Positions 56,211 through 64,000 of a stretch of 64,000 nucleotides of DNA are shown here, in pieces. The stretch is from Streptomyces sp. NBC_01283 (GTDB taxonomy: Bacteria > Actinomycetota > Actinomycetes > Streptomycetales > Streptomycetaceae). The stretch lies in assembly GCF_041435335.1 (NCBI RefSeq), contig NZ_CP108430.1, forward strand, positions 9,148,001 to 9,212,000, written 5' to 3'. Under the pieces are notes generated by a model. That model was not told where the DNA came from. It did not search any database and was given only the letters and a program-made list of their open reading frames with translations. Made by a program: the position numbers and the translations under genes. How positions within the stretch are numbered: the stretch's first letter is position 1; every line of letters starts with the position of its first letter.

Positions 56211-57663
56211 TGAGTCTAATCGTTAGTCGTGCCGCATCCCACGAACTGGGCGACGTAGCCCGAGGGGTCGGTCGCCGATGTTGTCTGCGCGGTGTGCTGC
56301 TTGGCGGGTTGGGGGTGGCCGCGATGGTGGGTGAGGGTGGGCCGACGGTGACGGCCAGGGCGAGGGGGCCGGCGGCCAGGGCGGCCCGTACCTCGGCGCG
56401 GCCGATCTGTACGCGGCGCCGCATCTGGGTCAGCGCGAGGCCGGCGGCCGCCGGCCTCGGGCCGGTACCTGGTGACGCTGTGGATCGGAGCATGCGCAAA
56501 CTCCCCAAGGACGGTGTGGGGTTGATGCCTTGAGACAACCCGCAGGCCCCGACCGGACTGCCGACCACTGACCCCCGACCACGGTGACGAAAGGGTCACG
56601 AAATGCGTGGTCGGGAGGGTGGCAGGAGCTCCCACCACCCCGGCCACGCCGATCGCGCCCTCTGGGCGCGTCGGACGCAGGGCTCCAGAGGCCCGGTCCG
56701 GTGTCGGGGCGGGGGCTGCAGTGCCCCGCCGTCGCTGCCGTCGACAGCAGGGTGAGGCGAAGTACGTGGGGCGTGAGCCCGCGGATGGCGGACCCCGGCA
56801 GCGCTCGGTACGGGACCGCGGCCGGTACAGGGCGCTGGCCTGTCTGGTCGGGCTGGTAGCGCGGTGGTCGGGGTGAAGGCCAGGACGGTGGTCGGTATCT
56901 ACCATCACCCCGGCTCGGCGTGGGTGGTGAGGCTCGATACCCGGGGGAGGCGGGGGCGTTCCGCGCTGATGGCGGCGGGCCGTCGGTAGTGCTCATCGGT
57001 GGCTGACGTCGCCTGCGGGCAGTAGCTCATTGCTCATAGTCGGTCGCCCGTCGCCTGCTGCCCGTCGCTCATCGTCGGCCGGACGTCGTCTATGGGGCGT
57101 TGCTCGGCATCCGTCGGTCATCGCTCATCGCTGTGGGCCGCCGCCTGACGGTGAACGTCTCGTGGTTGATGATGTGTGGCTGCGCCTCGGCGGCTGTGCA
57201 GCGTGGATCTGTTGCTCGCTGATGGGTGTGCGCCTGGTGCAGTTGTAAGGGCCGGTGCCAGGCGATGCGGGGTGCGCAGCGCGCTGACCTGCAGTGGTCG
57301 GGGCTGGCGGCGTGGTGGTCGCGGAGGGTGGTCGGTGCCTGCCACCGGGCTTGTGCCGGAGTTGGGATGGCTGCGGGCGGCCGCTGCGCAACCCGCTGTG
57401 CAGCCGTATCGGTTGGCCGGTGCCGGGCGATGCGGCTGCTTTGTCGGCGTTGAGCGGTCGGGCGGTCATCGCGGTGTCGGGCATCGCTGCGCTCTGCGCA
57501 TGCAGCTGCGCGGAGCAGGACTGCTGCGCAACGGGCCGTCTGGCTGGGCTGCGGGTAGCTGCCGGGGCTCATTCGCCGGTCGGTCGGCGCCGAGCCATAC
57601 CGCACCACCCCCTGCTGCCGGGCAGGCACCGCCGTGAGAGCAACGATCCGGCCCCGACCCAGG
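56211..57663. repeat. Repeat-rich non-coding region
   Basis: No gene is supported. Copies of the dispersed repeat lie at 56821-56915 and 57265-57360, each with a TGGTCGG core and a GGTCGGTRYCT-type end. A local duplication, GGCCGGTGCC(A/G)GGCGATGCGG, occurs near 57249 and 57415. TCGCTCATCG motifs recur at 57065-57135. The dense short repetition could be regulatory or a recombination scar. Confidence 0.55.
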
Positions 57664-57951
57664 TCAGGAGGGCTCGGTGAGAACCCACAACTCCCAGACT
57701 CCGGCGGCCCGGCACTCGTAGGCGCGTACGCCGTTCTCCAAGTACCACCGGCCGCGCTCATGACAGCGGTTCTCCTCGGCTGGAGGAAAGTCGGCCACGT
57801 GATGCCAGCCTGGCCCGGCTGCCGGCGACTGTACGGGCGTGGACTGTACGGGCGCGGAAGCCGCGGCAGTTGCGCCGTGGCTCGCCACCAGCAGCGACGC
57901 AGCCGCAGCCGCGAAGAGAACGCGTTTCATGATTCGCATGGAATGCATCAT
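57664..57951 (-). CDS. Small secreted protein
   Basis: This 95-residue protein has a signal peptide: basic RIMKR, hydrophobic VLFAAAAASLLVA, and Ala-rich cleavage near residue 30. Two cysteines in the mature part (NRCHERGRWYLENGVRAYEC) could form a disulfide. The Trp/Tyr-rich end resembles small extracellular Streptomyces proteins of unknown role. Several ATGs (57951, 57939, 57930) are possible starts and I give the longest. Confidence 0.65.
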   Translation of the reverse strand: MMHSMRIMKRVLFAAAAASLLVASHGATAAASAPVQSTPVQSPAAGPGWHHVADFPPAEENRCHERGRWYLENGVRAYECRAAGVWELWVLTEPS

Positions 57952-58009
57952 TCCGCAGCTGGCGGACCCACATTGATGGAGACCGCTCCAGCTTCCCCCG
58001 GTTGGCCTA

Positions 58010-58192
58010 GTAGCACTGCACCCGTGAAGATCTCCGCCCGCACCCCGGGCAGGCGGCCGAGCCTGCCGGAGACCGCACGACGAGCCGGACCTCAGATCCC
58101 TCTAGGACAACCCTCTCGACCTCCACCCTCATACCCGGCAGAAGTACGTCAGCGACGCTCACTGCATTTTTCACACAACAGGTGATGCCCAC
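58010..58192 (-). pseudogene. N-terminal fragment of an ISL3-family transposase
   Basis: The frame reads VLLPGMRVEVERVVLEGSEV and RSPAGSAACPGCGRRSSRV. This is the start and zinc-finger (CPxCG) of ISL3 transposases. It ends there and the rest of the protein is missing. Confidence 0.75.
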
Positions 58193-58334
58193 CCGCCCGC
58201 GATCGAGTGCACCCCCAAATCAGCGACAGAGCCTACGAAGTGGACCAGAACCGAAACTCACCGCCATAGCCAGGGGGGAGCGGCGAGACCAGGACACTCC
58301 GCGGCGCCCGGAACCTGAGCCCCGATCGCCGACC
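58193..58334. other. Short non-coding stretch
   Basis: No gene is seen between the ISL3 scrap and the terminator. Confidence 0.4.
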
Positions 58335-58389
58335 AGCGTCCCTCTCTCGGGCCCCGCCACGTCAGACAGGGGCCCGAGAGAGGGACGCT
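58335..58389 (-). terminator. Strong terminator after the SulP/carbonic anhydrase operon
   Basis: The arms 58335-58355 and 58369-58389 are perfectly complementary over 21 bp, with a 13-base loop. It lies 21 bp beyond the SulP stop on the minus strand. Confidence 0.85.
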
Positions 58390-58410
58390 ATGCTCCCGCG
58401 AGAGGGCGCG

Positions 58411-59910
58411 TCAGCCGGACGTTGCCCGCTCCAACGGCAGCTCAGTGACCTTCACCGGCTCGGTCCCGGCTGCACTGTGCCGCGCCGACCAGTTCTCCAG
58501 CGCCGTCCCGCACGCGTGGTCGAGGTGGTGCAGGCCCGAGAGATCCAGCCGGATGGGACGGTCTTGAGGCAGCGCCTCCAGGTTGTCGAGGATTTTCGGC
58601 AGCCGCAGGAAGGTCGCATTGCCTGTCAGGCGCGCCTCGATGGGGCCGGCGCCCTTGTCGGTGACCTCCAGCCTGATGTGCGAGGCCTGCCAGGCGGTCT
58701 TCGCCACGGACAGCGCCAGGCCGATCAGAACACCTTCGAACATGTTCACCGCGACGATCGCCACCGCGGTGACCACCAGGATCAGCGCCTCGCCCCGGTG
58801 CGCGCGCCACAGCGTCACTGTCGAACGCAGCGGGATGAGCTTCCACCCCGCGTGGACGAGGATGCCCGCGAGGGCCGGGATCGGGATGAGCGCCAGTGCG
58901 AAGGGGAGCAACGCCGTGAACAGCAGCAGCCATACGCCATGAAGGACGCGCGAGGCCTTGGTCCGCGCGCCTGCCTGGACGTTGGCGGAGCTGCGCACGA
59001 TGACCGCGGTCATCGGCAGCGCGCCGAGGAACCCGCTCACGACGTTGCCTGTGCCCTGGGCGATGAGCTCCTTGTCGTACTCGGTGCGCGGCCCGTCGTG
59101 CAGCCGGTCCACGGCCGCCGCGCTGAACAGGCTCTCGGCCGACGCGATCAGGGTGAAGGCCAGAACTGTCCCGAGCACGCTCACGTCGGCGAGCCCACCG
59201 ATGGCGTCGAGCCCAGGCAGTTGAATGGAGCCGGCCAGCCCTTGCACCTCGACCGTGTCGACCGGCATGGCGAATGCCAGAGACGCCAGTGTGGCCAGCG
59301 CGACCGCGGCGAGCGCCGCCGGAACGGACCGTACGGGCCGCGGCAGCCGCTTCCACACCAGCATGACGGCGATGGTGCCGGCGCCGAGAGCGAGGGATGC
59401 GAGGGCAGTAGTGCTCCCGGCGGCATCGACCAGTGCCCGGGGCAGCCCGGAGATCTTACCCAGGCCGGAGGCCGGGGCCGTCATGCCGGCCGCCGCGTAC
59501 AACTGGCCCGCGATGATCACGAGTCCGATGCCGGCGAGCATGCCCTCGACGACCGAGACCGAGATGGCCCGGAACCAGCTCCCCAGTCTGAAGGCTCCCA
59601 TGGCCAGTTGGAGAAGACCGGAAGCGAGCACGATCACCCCGAGCGCGGGCAGCCCGAATTCCTGCACGGCCTCGAAGACCAGAACGGTCAGTCCGGCGGC
59701 AGGGCCCGAGACCTGGAAGCTGCTGCCGCGCATCATGCCGGTGACCAGACCGCCCACGATGCCGGTGATCAGGCCCAGTTCGGCCGGCACACCGGAGGCC
59801 ACGGCGACGCCCACGCACAGCGGCAGGGCGACCAGGAACACGACGAGCGAGGCGGCGAAGTCCTGCCGCAGATGAGGGAATTTCGTCCGGTGGTCCACGG
59901 TCGCGCTCAC
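58411..59910 (-). CDS. SulP family anion (probable bicarbonate) transporter
   Basis: This 499-residue membrane protein has ten or more hydrophobic helices. The SulP elements QDFAASLVVFLVALPLCVGV and SSFQVSGPAAGLTVLV in the first core repeat are present, with TGNVVSGFLGALPMTAVIVR as the later SulP signature. A C-terminal STAS domain runs from about 420 (IEARLTGNATFLRLPKIL, then IRLDLSGLHHLDHACG). It overlaps the carbonic anhydrase stop by four bases, so bicarbonate is the likely substrate. Sulfate cannot be excluded by sequence alone. Confidence 0.9.
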   Translation of the reverse strand: MSATVDHRTKFPHLRQDFAASLVVFLVALPLCVGVAVASGVPAELGLITGIVGGLVTGMMRGSSFQVSGPAAGLTVLVFEAVQEFGLPALGVIVLASGLLQLAMGAFRLGSWFRAISVSVVEGMLAGIGLVIIAGQLYAAAGMTAPASGLGKISGLPRALVDAAGSTTALASLALGAGTIAVMLVWKRLPRPVRSVPAALAAVALATLASLAFAMPVDTVEVQGLAGSIQLPGLDAIGGLADVSVLGTVLAFTLIASAESLFSAAAVDRLHDGPRTEYDKELIAQGTGNVVSGFLGALPMTAVIVRSSANVQAGARTKASRVLHGVWLLLFTALLPFALALIPIPALAGILVHAGWKLIPLRSTVTLWRAHRGEALILVVTAVAIVAVNMFEGVLIGLALSVAKTAWQASHIRLEVTDKGAGPIEARLTGNATFLRLPKILDNLEALPQDRPIRLDLSGLHHLDHACGTALENWSARHSAAGTEPVKVTELPLERATSG

Positions 59911-60497
59911 AGGGCCTGGAAGGTGTCGTCGTGCACGTCATGGGCCAGTACGGACCCCGTGTGCACTTCGTAGAACCAACCGTGCAGGCGGAGTTGGTTC
60001 TGCGCGAGGCGGCTTTCGACGTAAGGATGGGAACGAAGTCGCAACAGCTGTGTCAGCACGTGGTTCTGCACGGCCTGGGCGACGGCCGGGTCTTCCACCA
60101 CCCCGTCGGGCCGGGGCGTCGCGTGCGCGAGCCAGTCGCGCACTGCGGGGACGGAGGTCAGGTCGTCACCGCGTAGCAGCGCGCCCACCGCGCCGCAGTG
60201 CGAGTGGCCGCAGACGACGATGTCCTGGACTCCGAGCACCTCCACCGCGTACTCGATGGTGGCCGCCTCGCCCGTGGGCTGCTCGGAGGCGTACGGAGGG
60301 ACGATGTTGCCCGCGGTCCGCAGCTCGAAGAGCTCACCAGGACGGGCCCCGGTGATCAATGAGGGGACGACCCGGGAGTCGGAACAGGTGATGAACAGAA
60401 CCTGCGGGGACTGGCCCTCGGCCAGTCGGGCAAACTCCTCGGGTCGTGCCGCGGACTGTAGGTGGAAGGACCGGGCGTGATCGATGAGGGGCTGCAT
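59907..60497 (-). CDS. Beta-carbonic anhydrase
   Basis: This 196-residue enzyme interconverts CO2 and bicarbonate. Zinc ligands are Cys38 and the Asp40 dyad in ITCSDSRVVPS, and His98 and Cys101 in VVCGHSHCGA. FELRTAGNIVPPY and GEAATIEYAVEVLGV are also conserved. I chose the ATG at 60497, with AGGAGG eleven bases upstream. It is the first gene of the pair with the SulP transporter, making a bicarbonate uptake and hydration unit. Confidence 0.93.
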   Translation of the reverse strand: MQPLIDHARSFHLQSAARPEEFARLAEGQSPQVLFITCSDSRVVPSLITGARPGELFELRTAGNIVPPYASEQPTGEAATIEYAVEVLGVQDIVVCGHSHCGAVGALLRGDDLTSVPAVRDWLAHATPRPDGVVEDPAVAQAVQNHVLTQLLRLRSHPYVESRLAQNQLRLHGWFYEVHTGSVLAHDVHDDTFQAL

Positions 60498-60749
60498 ATC
60501 GGAAAGTTCCTCCTGGCACACCAATTGACGGCGCGTCGGTTGGTGCGAAGCGGTGGGCTCGACAAGATCCACAGTGGCGGAGTGATCCTGAAGACAACCT
60601 GAAGCCACCTGAACCCGCCTTCAGGTGGCCGGTGGCAGGGTGGGGTCCGACTCACCGCTCGTCGCCCCCCAACCTTCCGCTCACACCACGGCGCCGGAAT
60701 CCCGTGCCCGTCCGCGTCGCTCCAGCGGGCTCCGCGCTCCGTTGCCCGC
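60498..60749. other. Upstream region of the carbonic anhydrase operon
   Basis: No gene is recognised. It probably contains the operon promoter on the minus strand. Confidence 0.4.
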
Positions 60750-60888
60750 GCCGGGCTTGGCTTCCCCGACCTCGCCGACGCCGTGGCAGAGCTGGGCAAG
60801 GACGTTGTTCTCGACGGCGAGCTCGTCGTGCCGCGTGACGGGCGGCTGGACTTCACCGCCCTCCAGGACCGCGCGGCCGCCCGGCGGT
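60750..60888 (+). pseudogene. ATP-dependent DNA ligase fragment
   Basis: About 46 residues (FPDLADAVAELGKDVVLDG, then ELVVPRDGRLDFTALQDR) match the adenylation domain of LigC/LigD-type ATP-dependent ligases. The active-site Lys motif is before the fragment and is lost. The similarity ends in the codons where a relaxase-like frame begins. Confidence 0.75.
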
Positions 60889-62321
60889 CTGGTCGCCGCC
60901 CGCTTCCGCCACTACGAGGCACGCTCCGGCAGGCCCTTGCTCCGCGACCACCTGCTGCTGTCCATGAAGGGGCAGCGCCTGGACGGGAAGTGGGGGTCGA
61001 TCCACACCCTGGCCCTGCACGAGAACACGGTTGCAGTCTCCGCGCTCTACAACGAGCTCGTGGCCGCTGAGGTCTGCGAGGCGCTGGGGCTGGCGACCGA
61101 GCCGCGCACCGTCACCCCGGGGCGCCGCCCGGTGAAGGAGATTGCCGGGGTGCCGCACGAGCTGATCCGCTGGACTTCCCGGCGCAGTGACCAGATCGCC
61201 GCCTGCCTGGCCGACTTGGAGCACGAGTACGTCATCGCCGTCGACGACGACGGCGAGCTGAAGTTCCTGCCCGTGGTCTCCGAGCGGGCCCGCGCCAAGA
61301 TGAACCAGATGGCCGCCCACAAGACCCGCCCGTCCAAGCAGAAGACCAGGCCGCTAGCGCAGCTGCGCGCGTGGTGGAAGACGAGCGCGATCCTCAACTC
61401 CGGGGTGGCCGTCGACGTCATCGACTCCCTCCTCGAGTACGCCCGCGCCGCAGCCGCGGCGATCCGGTCTCGGGTCGCCGCCGTGGTCGACGTCGCCCTG
61501 GCGGCCGTCGATGTCGCCGCGACGGTGTTCGTGATGAACGACGGCGGCCGCTTCCACCGCCGGCACCTGCTCGCCGAAACCCGCCGTCACCTCGCCCCTT
61601 GTCCTGCGCGGCCCGCCGCCGCGACCCCGGCCTGGACGACAGAATCGTGACCGCCGCCATCTCCACCCACTGCCTGGACATCAGCGAGCCGAAGACCACG
61701 CGCGGCCTGGAGCCCGGCTACCGCCTCTACACCGCCCGATGGGCCCTGTCCGACCTCCCCGCCCGCCGCCCACCCACCCCCGCACCCGGCTCGGACCGGC
61801 AACCCCCGGCCGATCCCAGCGAGCCGGCCGCGCCCCGGCCCCCGGGCCAGGACGCGGGGGAGTGGGAGATCCCCCGGATCCCGTTGCAGTACGAGCGAGC
61901 TGTCCTCGCCGGCGCGGTGGTGCGGGAGAAGCTGCGCACCACCGTCGTGCGGGGCCGGGGGTACGACGTTGCCCGGCACCAACAGGCGGCGATGCCCGAG
62001 TTGCTGCTCGGGCATCGGGACGCCGACCCCGAACGGGACCACCAGGAACCGGAGGCCGGGGCCCAGGAGGCGATCGACTTCAAGGAGCTGCGGGCCATGA
62101 AGGCATCGCGTACGGACGTGGAGGCCCTGGGCTTCACCGCCGAACAGCTGCGCCGTGTGACGGAGGTCTTCACGAAGGCCGGCGACGGAGCCGTCGCCAG
62201 GACGAAGAAGTACACCGACCCACAGGACGCTCCCGCACCCCACCCGGTGCGCGAGGACGACCAGCGCGCGCACCGCCCCCAGCAGCCGGATCGACACCGC
62301 GGGCCAGAAGCCGGCCGCTGA
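60889..62321 (+). pseudogene. Truncated, frameshifted MobF-type relaxase
   Basis: From LVAARFRHYEARSGRPLLRD the plus strand matches conjugative relaxases. LLLSMKGQRLDGKWGSIHT gives the metal-binding His region, followed by LYNELVAAEVCEALG and VPHELIRWTSRRS. The N-terminal catalytic Tyr domain is missing and the ligase piece takes its place. Near 61600 the frame shifts, after which DDRIVTAAISTHCLDISEP and GYRLYTARWALSDLPARR continue. The tail (about 62080-62320) is unlike the rest. It marks a lost conjugative plasmid or integrative element. Confidence 0.75.
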
Positions 62322-62593
62322 ATGCCGAGTGCGATGGCGTCCCCCACCGGTGGTGTTATCGACGGGATCCGACACCGCTTGTCGCTCAGGGCCGAGAACG
62401 CCTCGTTTCGCCGCAGCGCGATGTCTGTGAGTTCCGGCAACACCCAGGGGCTTGCGGCTGGCGTATCGGAGTGCTCGCCTGCACGGTGCAGGGACGCTGG
62501 TGGGTGTCGACATGCTCATGGCTGCCTCGTCCGCGGGGCCGGGGTTCATCGGGTCTTGTCATGGGCGGGCCCGAACCGGAAAGATCGTCGATC
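62322..62593. other. Intergenic stretch before the last gene
   Basis: No gene is recognised. Confidence 0.4.
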
Positions 62594-64000
62594 ATGCGTC
62601 TCGACGAACTCAACGCTGGTGAACGTCAGTTGTGGAACTCCTTCGCCCAGGGCGGCGCTGTCGATGTCCGCGACGCCCCGGAAACGGCGGAACTTGAGGT
62701 GCGGGCCGAGGTCATTGCGGCGCTGCTGCTGGGTGCCGGCACCGATCCCGCCCCCGGCGACCGCCCGGCACTGCGCCTGACCGGCGCCCGCATCATGGGC
62801 AGGCTGGATCTGCAATTTGCCGAGATCCCCGTGCCGGTCGTCCTGGACGAATGTCGCTTCGACGAAGTGCCCCTGCTCCGGGGCGCGAGAATCCGCGAGC
62901 TGGCCCTGACCGGATGCGCCCTGCCAGGTCTCGCCGCCGACGCAGCCCAGATCGACGGCCGGCTGGTCCTGTCCCGCTGCCACCTGACCGGGCCCCTCGT
63001 ACTCACCCGCTCCCAGATCCACAGTGACCTGGACCTCCGGGACACCGTGATCACCGCGCCCGGGGCCGAGGCGATATCCGCTGTCCACCTCATCGCGGGC
63101 GGCGACGTGCTGTGCACCAACCTGGCGGTCCGGGGAACATTCCGCTGCTCCGGCGCCGCCATCTCCGGCGAGTTCGACCTTGAGGGCGCCTCCCTGCGCA
63201 ACCCCGACGGCCACGCCCTGGACGCCTACCACGTCCAGATCACCGAGGACTTCACCTTCCACCCGGGCTTCAGCGCCGAAGGGCGGATCATCCTCTCCGG
63301 TGCCACGGTCGCGGCGGCGATCGGGTTCTGTGGGGCTCGGCTGAACAACGTCGGCGACGTTGCGCTGGAGGCCATTGACGTCACAGTCGCCCGCAACTTC
63401 GACCTCGGCCAAGGGCTCCGCGTCGACGGCGGCATCAAACTCGACGGCAGCAGCATCGGCACGCAGCTCAGCTTCCGCGATGCCACGCTGACGAACCCCG
63501 GCGGAACAGCCCTGTCCCTGCGGCTGGCCCGGGCCCGGGAGACCGATCTGCGCACCCAGCAGCCGATCGACGGCACCGTCGACGCGAGCAATGCCCAACT
63601 GGGCACCCTGTACGACACCCCCGGCACCTGGCCAGCCGACCTCCGACTGGCCGAGACCACCTACGACGCCCTCGCCATCCCCCTGACAGCCGCCGAACGG
63701 CTTGACTGGCTCCGGCGCAGCACCGACGCCTACCTCCCCCAGCCGTACGAGCAGCTCGCAGCCGCCTACCGACGGCTCGGACACGAGGACGAAGCACGCA
63801 CGGTGCTCCTCGCCAAGCAACGCCATCGCCGTGCCATGCTCCCTCTGCATACCCGCGTCTGGGGTTACATCCAGGACGCGACCGTCGGCTACGGCTACCG
63901 GCCACTCCGCGCCGGCCTATGGCTCACCGCTCTGCTCGCCTGCGGCGCACTCTTCTTCAGAGCCCATCCTCCCGCACCTCTCGAAGCGGAGAAGGCGCCA
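62594..64000 (+). CDS. Bactofilin/pentapeptide-like repeat protein with C-terminal membrane segment (partial)
   Basis: The open frame starts at ATG 62594 and runs off the window after 469 residues. Residues about 55-330 contain recurring units of roughly 20-25 residues such as RLDLQFAEIPVPVVLDE, RLVLSRCHLTGPLVLTR, and GIKLDGSSIGTQLSFRDA. They look like a right-handed beta-helix. The C-terminal part has a helical segment (AAERLDWLRRSTDAYLPQPY, EQLAAAYRRLGHEDEARTVL) and then the hydrophobic LWLTALLACGALFF. Similar Streptomyces proteins are annotated as membrane-associated oxidoreductases without evidence. The stop is not in the window. Confidence 0.75.
   Translation, partial: MRLDELNAGERQLWNSFAQGGAVDVRDAPETAELEVRAEVIAALLLGAGTDPAPGDRPALRLTGARIMGRLDLQFAEIPVPVVLDECRFDEVPLLRGARIRELALTGCALPGLAADAAQIDGRLVLSRCHLTGPLVLTRSQIHSDLDLRDTVITAPGAEAISAVHLIAGGDVLCTNLAVRGTFRCSGAAISGEFDLEGASLRNPDGHALDAYHVQITEDFTFHPGFSAEGRIILSGATVAAAIGFCGARLNNVGDVALEAIDVTVARNFDLGQGLRVDGGIKLDGSSIGTQLSFRDATLTNPGGTALSLRLARARETDLRTQQPIDGTVDASNAQLGTLYDTPGTWPADLRLAETTYDALAIPLTAAERLDWLRRSTDAYLPQPYEQLAAAYRRLGHEDEARTVLLAKQRHRRAMLPLHTRVWGYIQDATVGYGYRPLRAGLWLTALLACGALFFRAHPPAPLEAEKAP

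Noticed and set aside
57065..57135. Short recurring TCGCTCATCG motifs, considered as a CRISPR-like array
   Set aside because: Units are short and irregular, spacers have no constant length and no cas gene is nearby.

Overview
The window reads as chromosomal DNA of a Streptomyces or a close relative. GC content is very high, coding frames have strong GC3 bias, GTG starts are common, and many gene pairs overlap as ATGA. Telling content includes a conservon (cvnABCD plus P450), a SapA-like spore protein, a DUF2637 remnant, and a wall-anchored hydrolase with an LAXTG sorting signal. Many broken transposases, a broken MobF relaxase and a replication-type winged-helix protein sit between intact operons. 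This mosaic suggests a chromosome arm rather than the core (inference).

Layout. 150-3293: MarR regulator divergent from an SDR, then an aldehyde dehydrogenase. 3294-4632: decayed DNA with an alcohol dehydrogenase fragment. 4633-5409: unassigned, beta-rich-looking protein. 5699-9309: tight operon of ATP-grasp ligase, SAM methyltransferase and FAD/NAD(P) oxidoreductase, a possible small natural-product or modified amino-acid pathway. 9629-15830: Lrp/AsnC regulator divergent from an amide-degradation operon (MFS, M20 hydrolase, alpha/beta hydrolase, amidase). 15950-18543: PPDK, ricin-lectin and IS256 fragments. 18626-22387: two secreted arabinofuranosidase-type enzymes. 22724-25680: MFS/TetR efflux pair flanked by resolvase and Tn3-type transposase remnants. 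25682-34210: alpha/beta hydrolase, glycosyltransferase, two TetR/LysR-controlled redox genes, SapA-like protein and IS fragments.

34604-53522 holds the most interesting material. The genes run on the minus strand but are interrupted by mobile debris and by a TetR/oxidoreductase pair. They are: methyltransferase, UbiA prenyltransferase and FAD oxidoreductase (34604-37835); MpaB-type oxygenase, polyprenyl diphosphate synthase and a small partner protein (42740-45335); tryptophanase and indole-type ABBA prenyltransferase (46662-49264); and the conservon cvnA-B-C-D-E with its P450 (49613-53522). Together they could make indole from tryptophan, make prenyl diphosphates, join them, and oxidise or methylate the product. 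That would be a conservon-linked prenyl-indole or meroterpenoid pathway. The joint function is inference; the family assignments are much firmer.

53523-64000: DauR-type regulator with a PLP lyase in one operon, a repeat-rich stretch, a small secreted protein, a SulP transporter with carbonic anhydrase (bicarbonate handling), a DNA ligase/relaxase junction, and a large protein that runs off the end. A family of roughly 100-bp dispersed repeats with a TGGTCGGGGCTGG core occurs near 34.3, 41.1, 56.85 and 57.3 kb. No rRNA, tRNA or CRISPR array was recognised.
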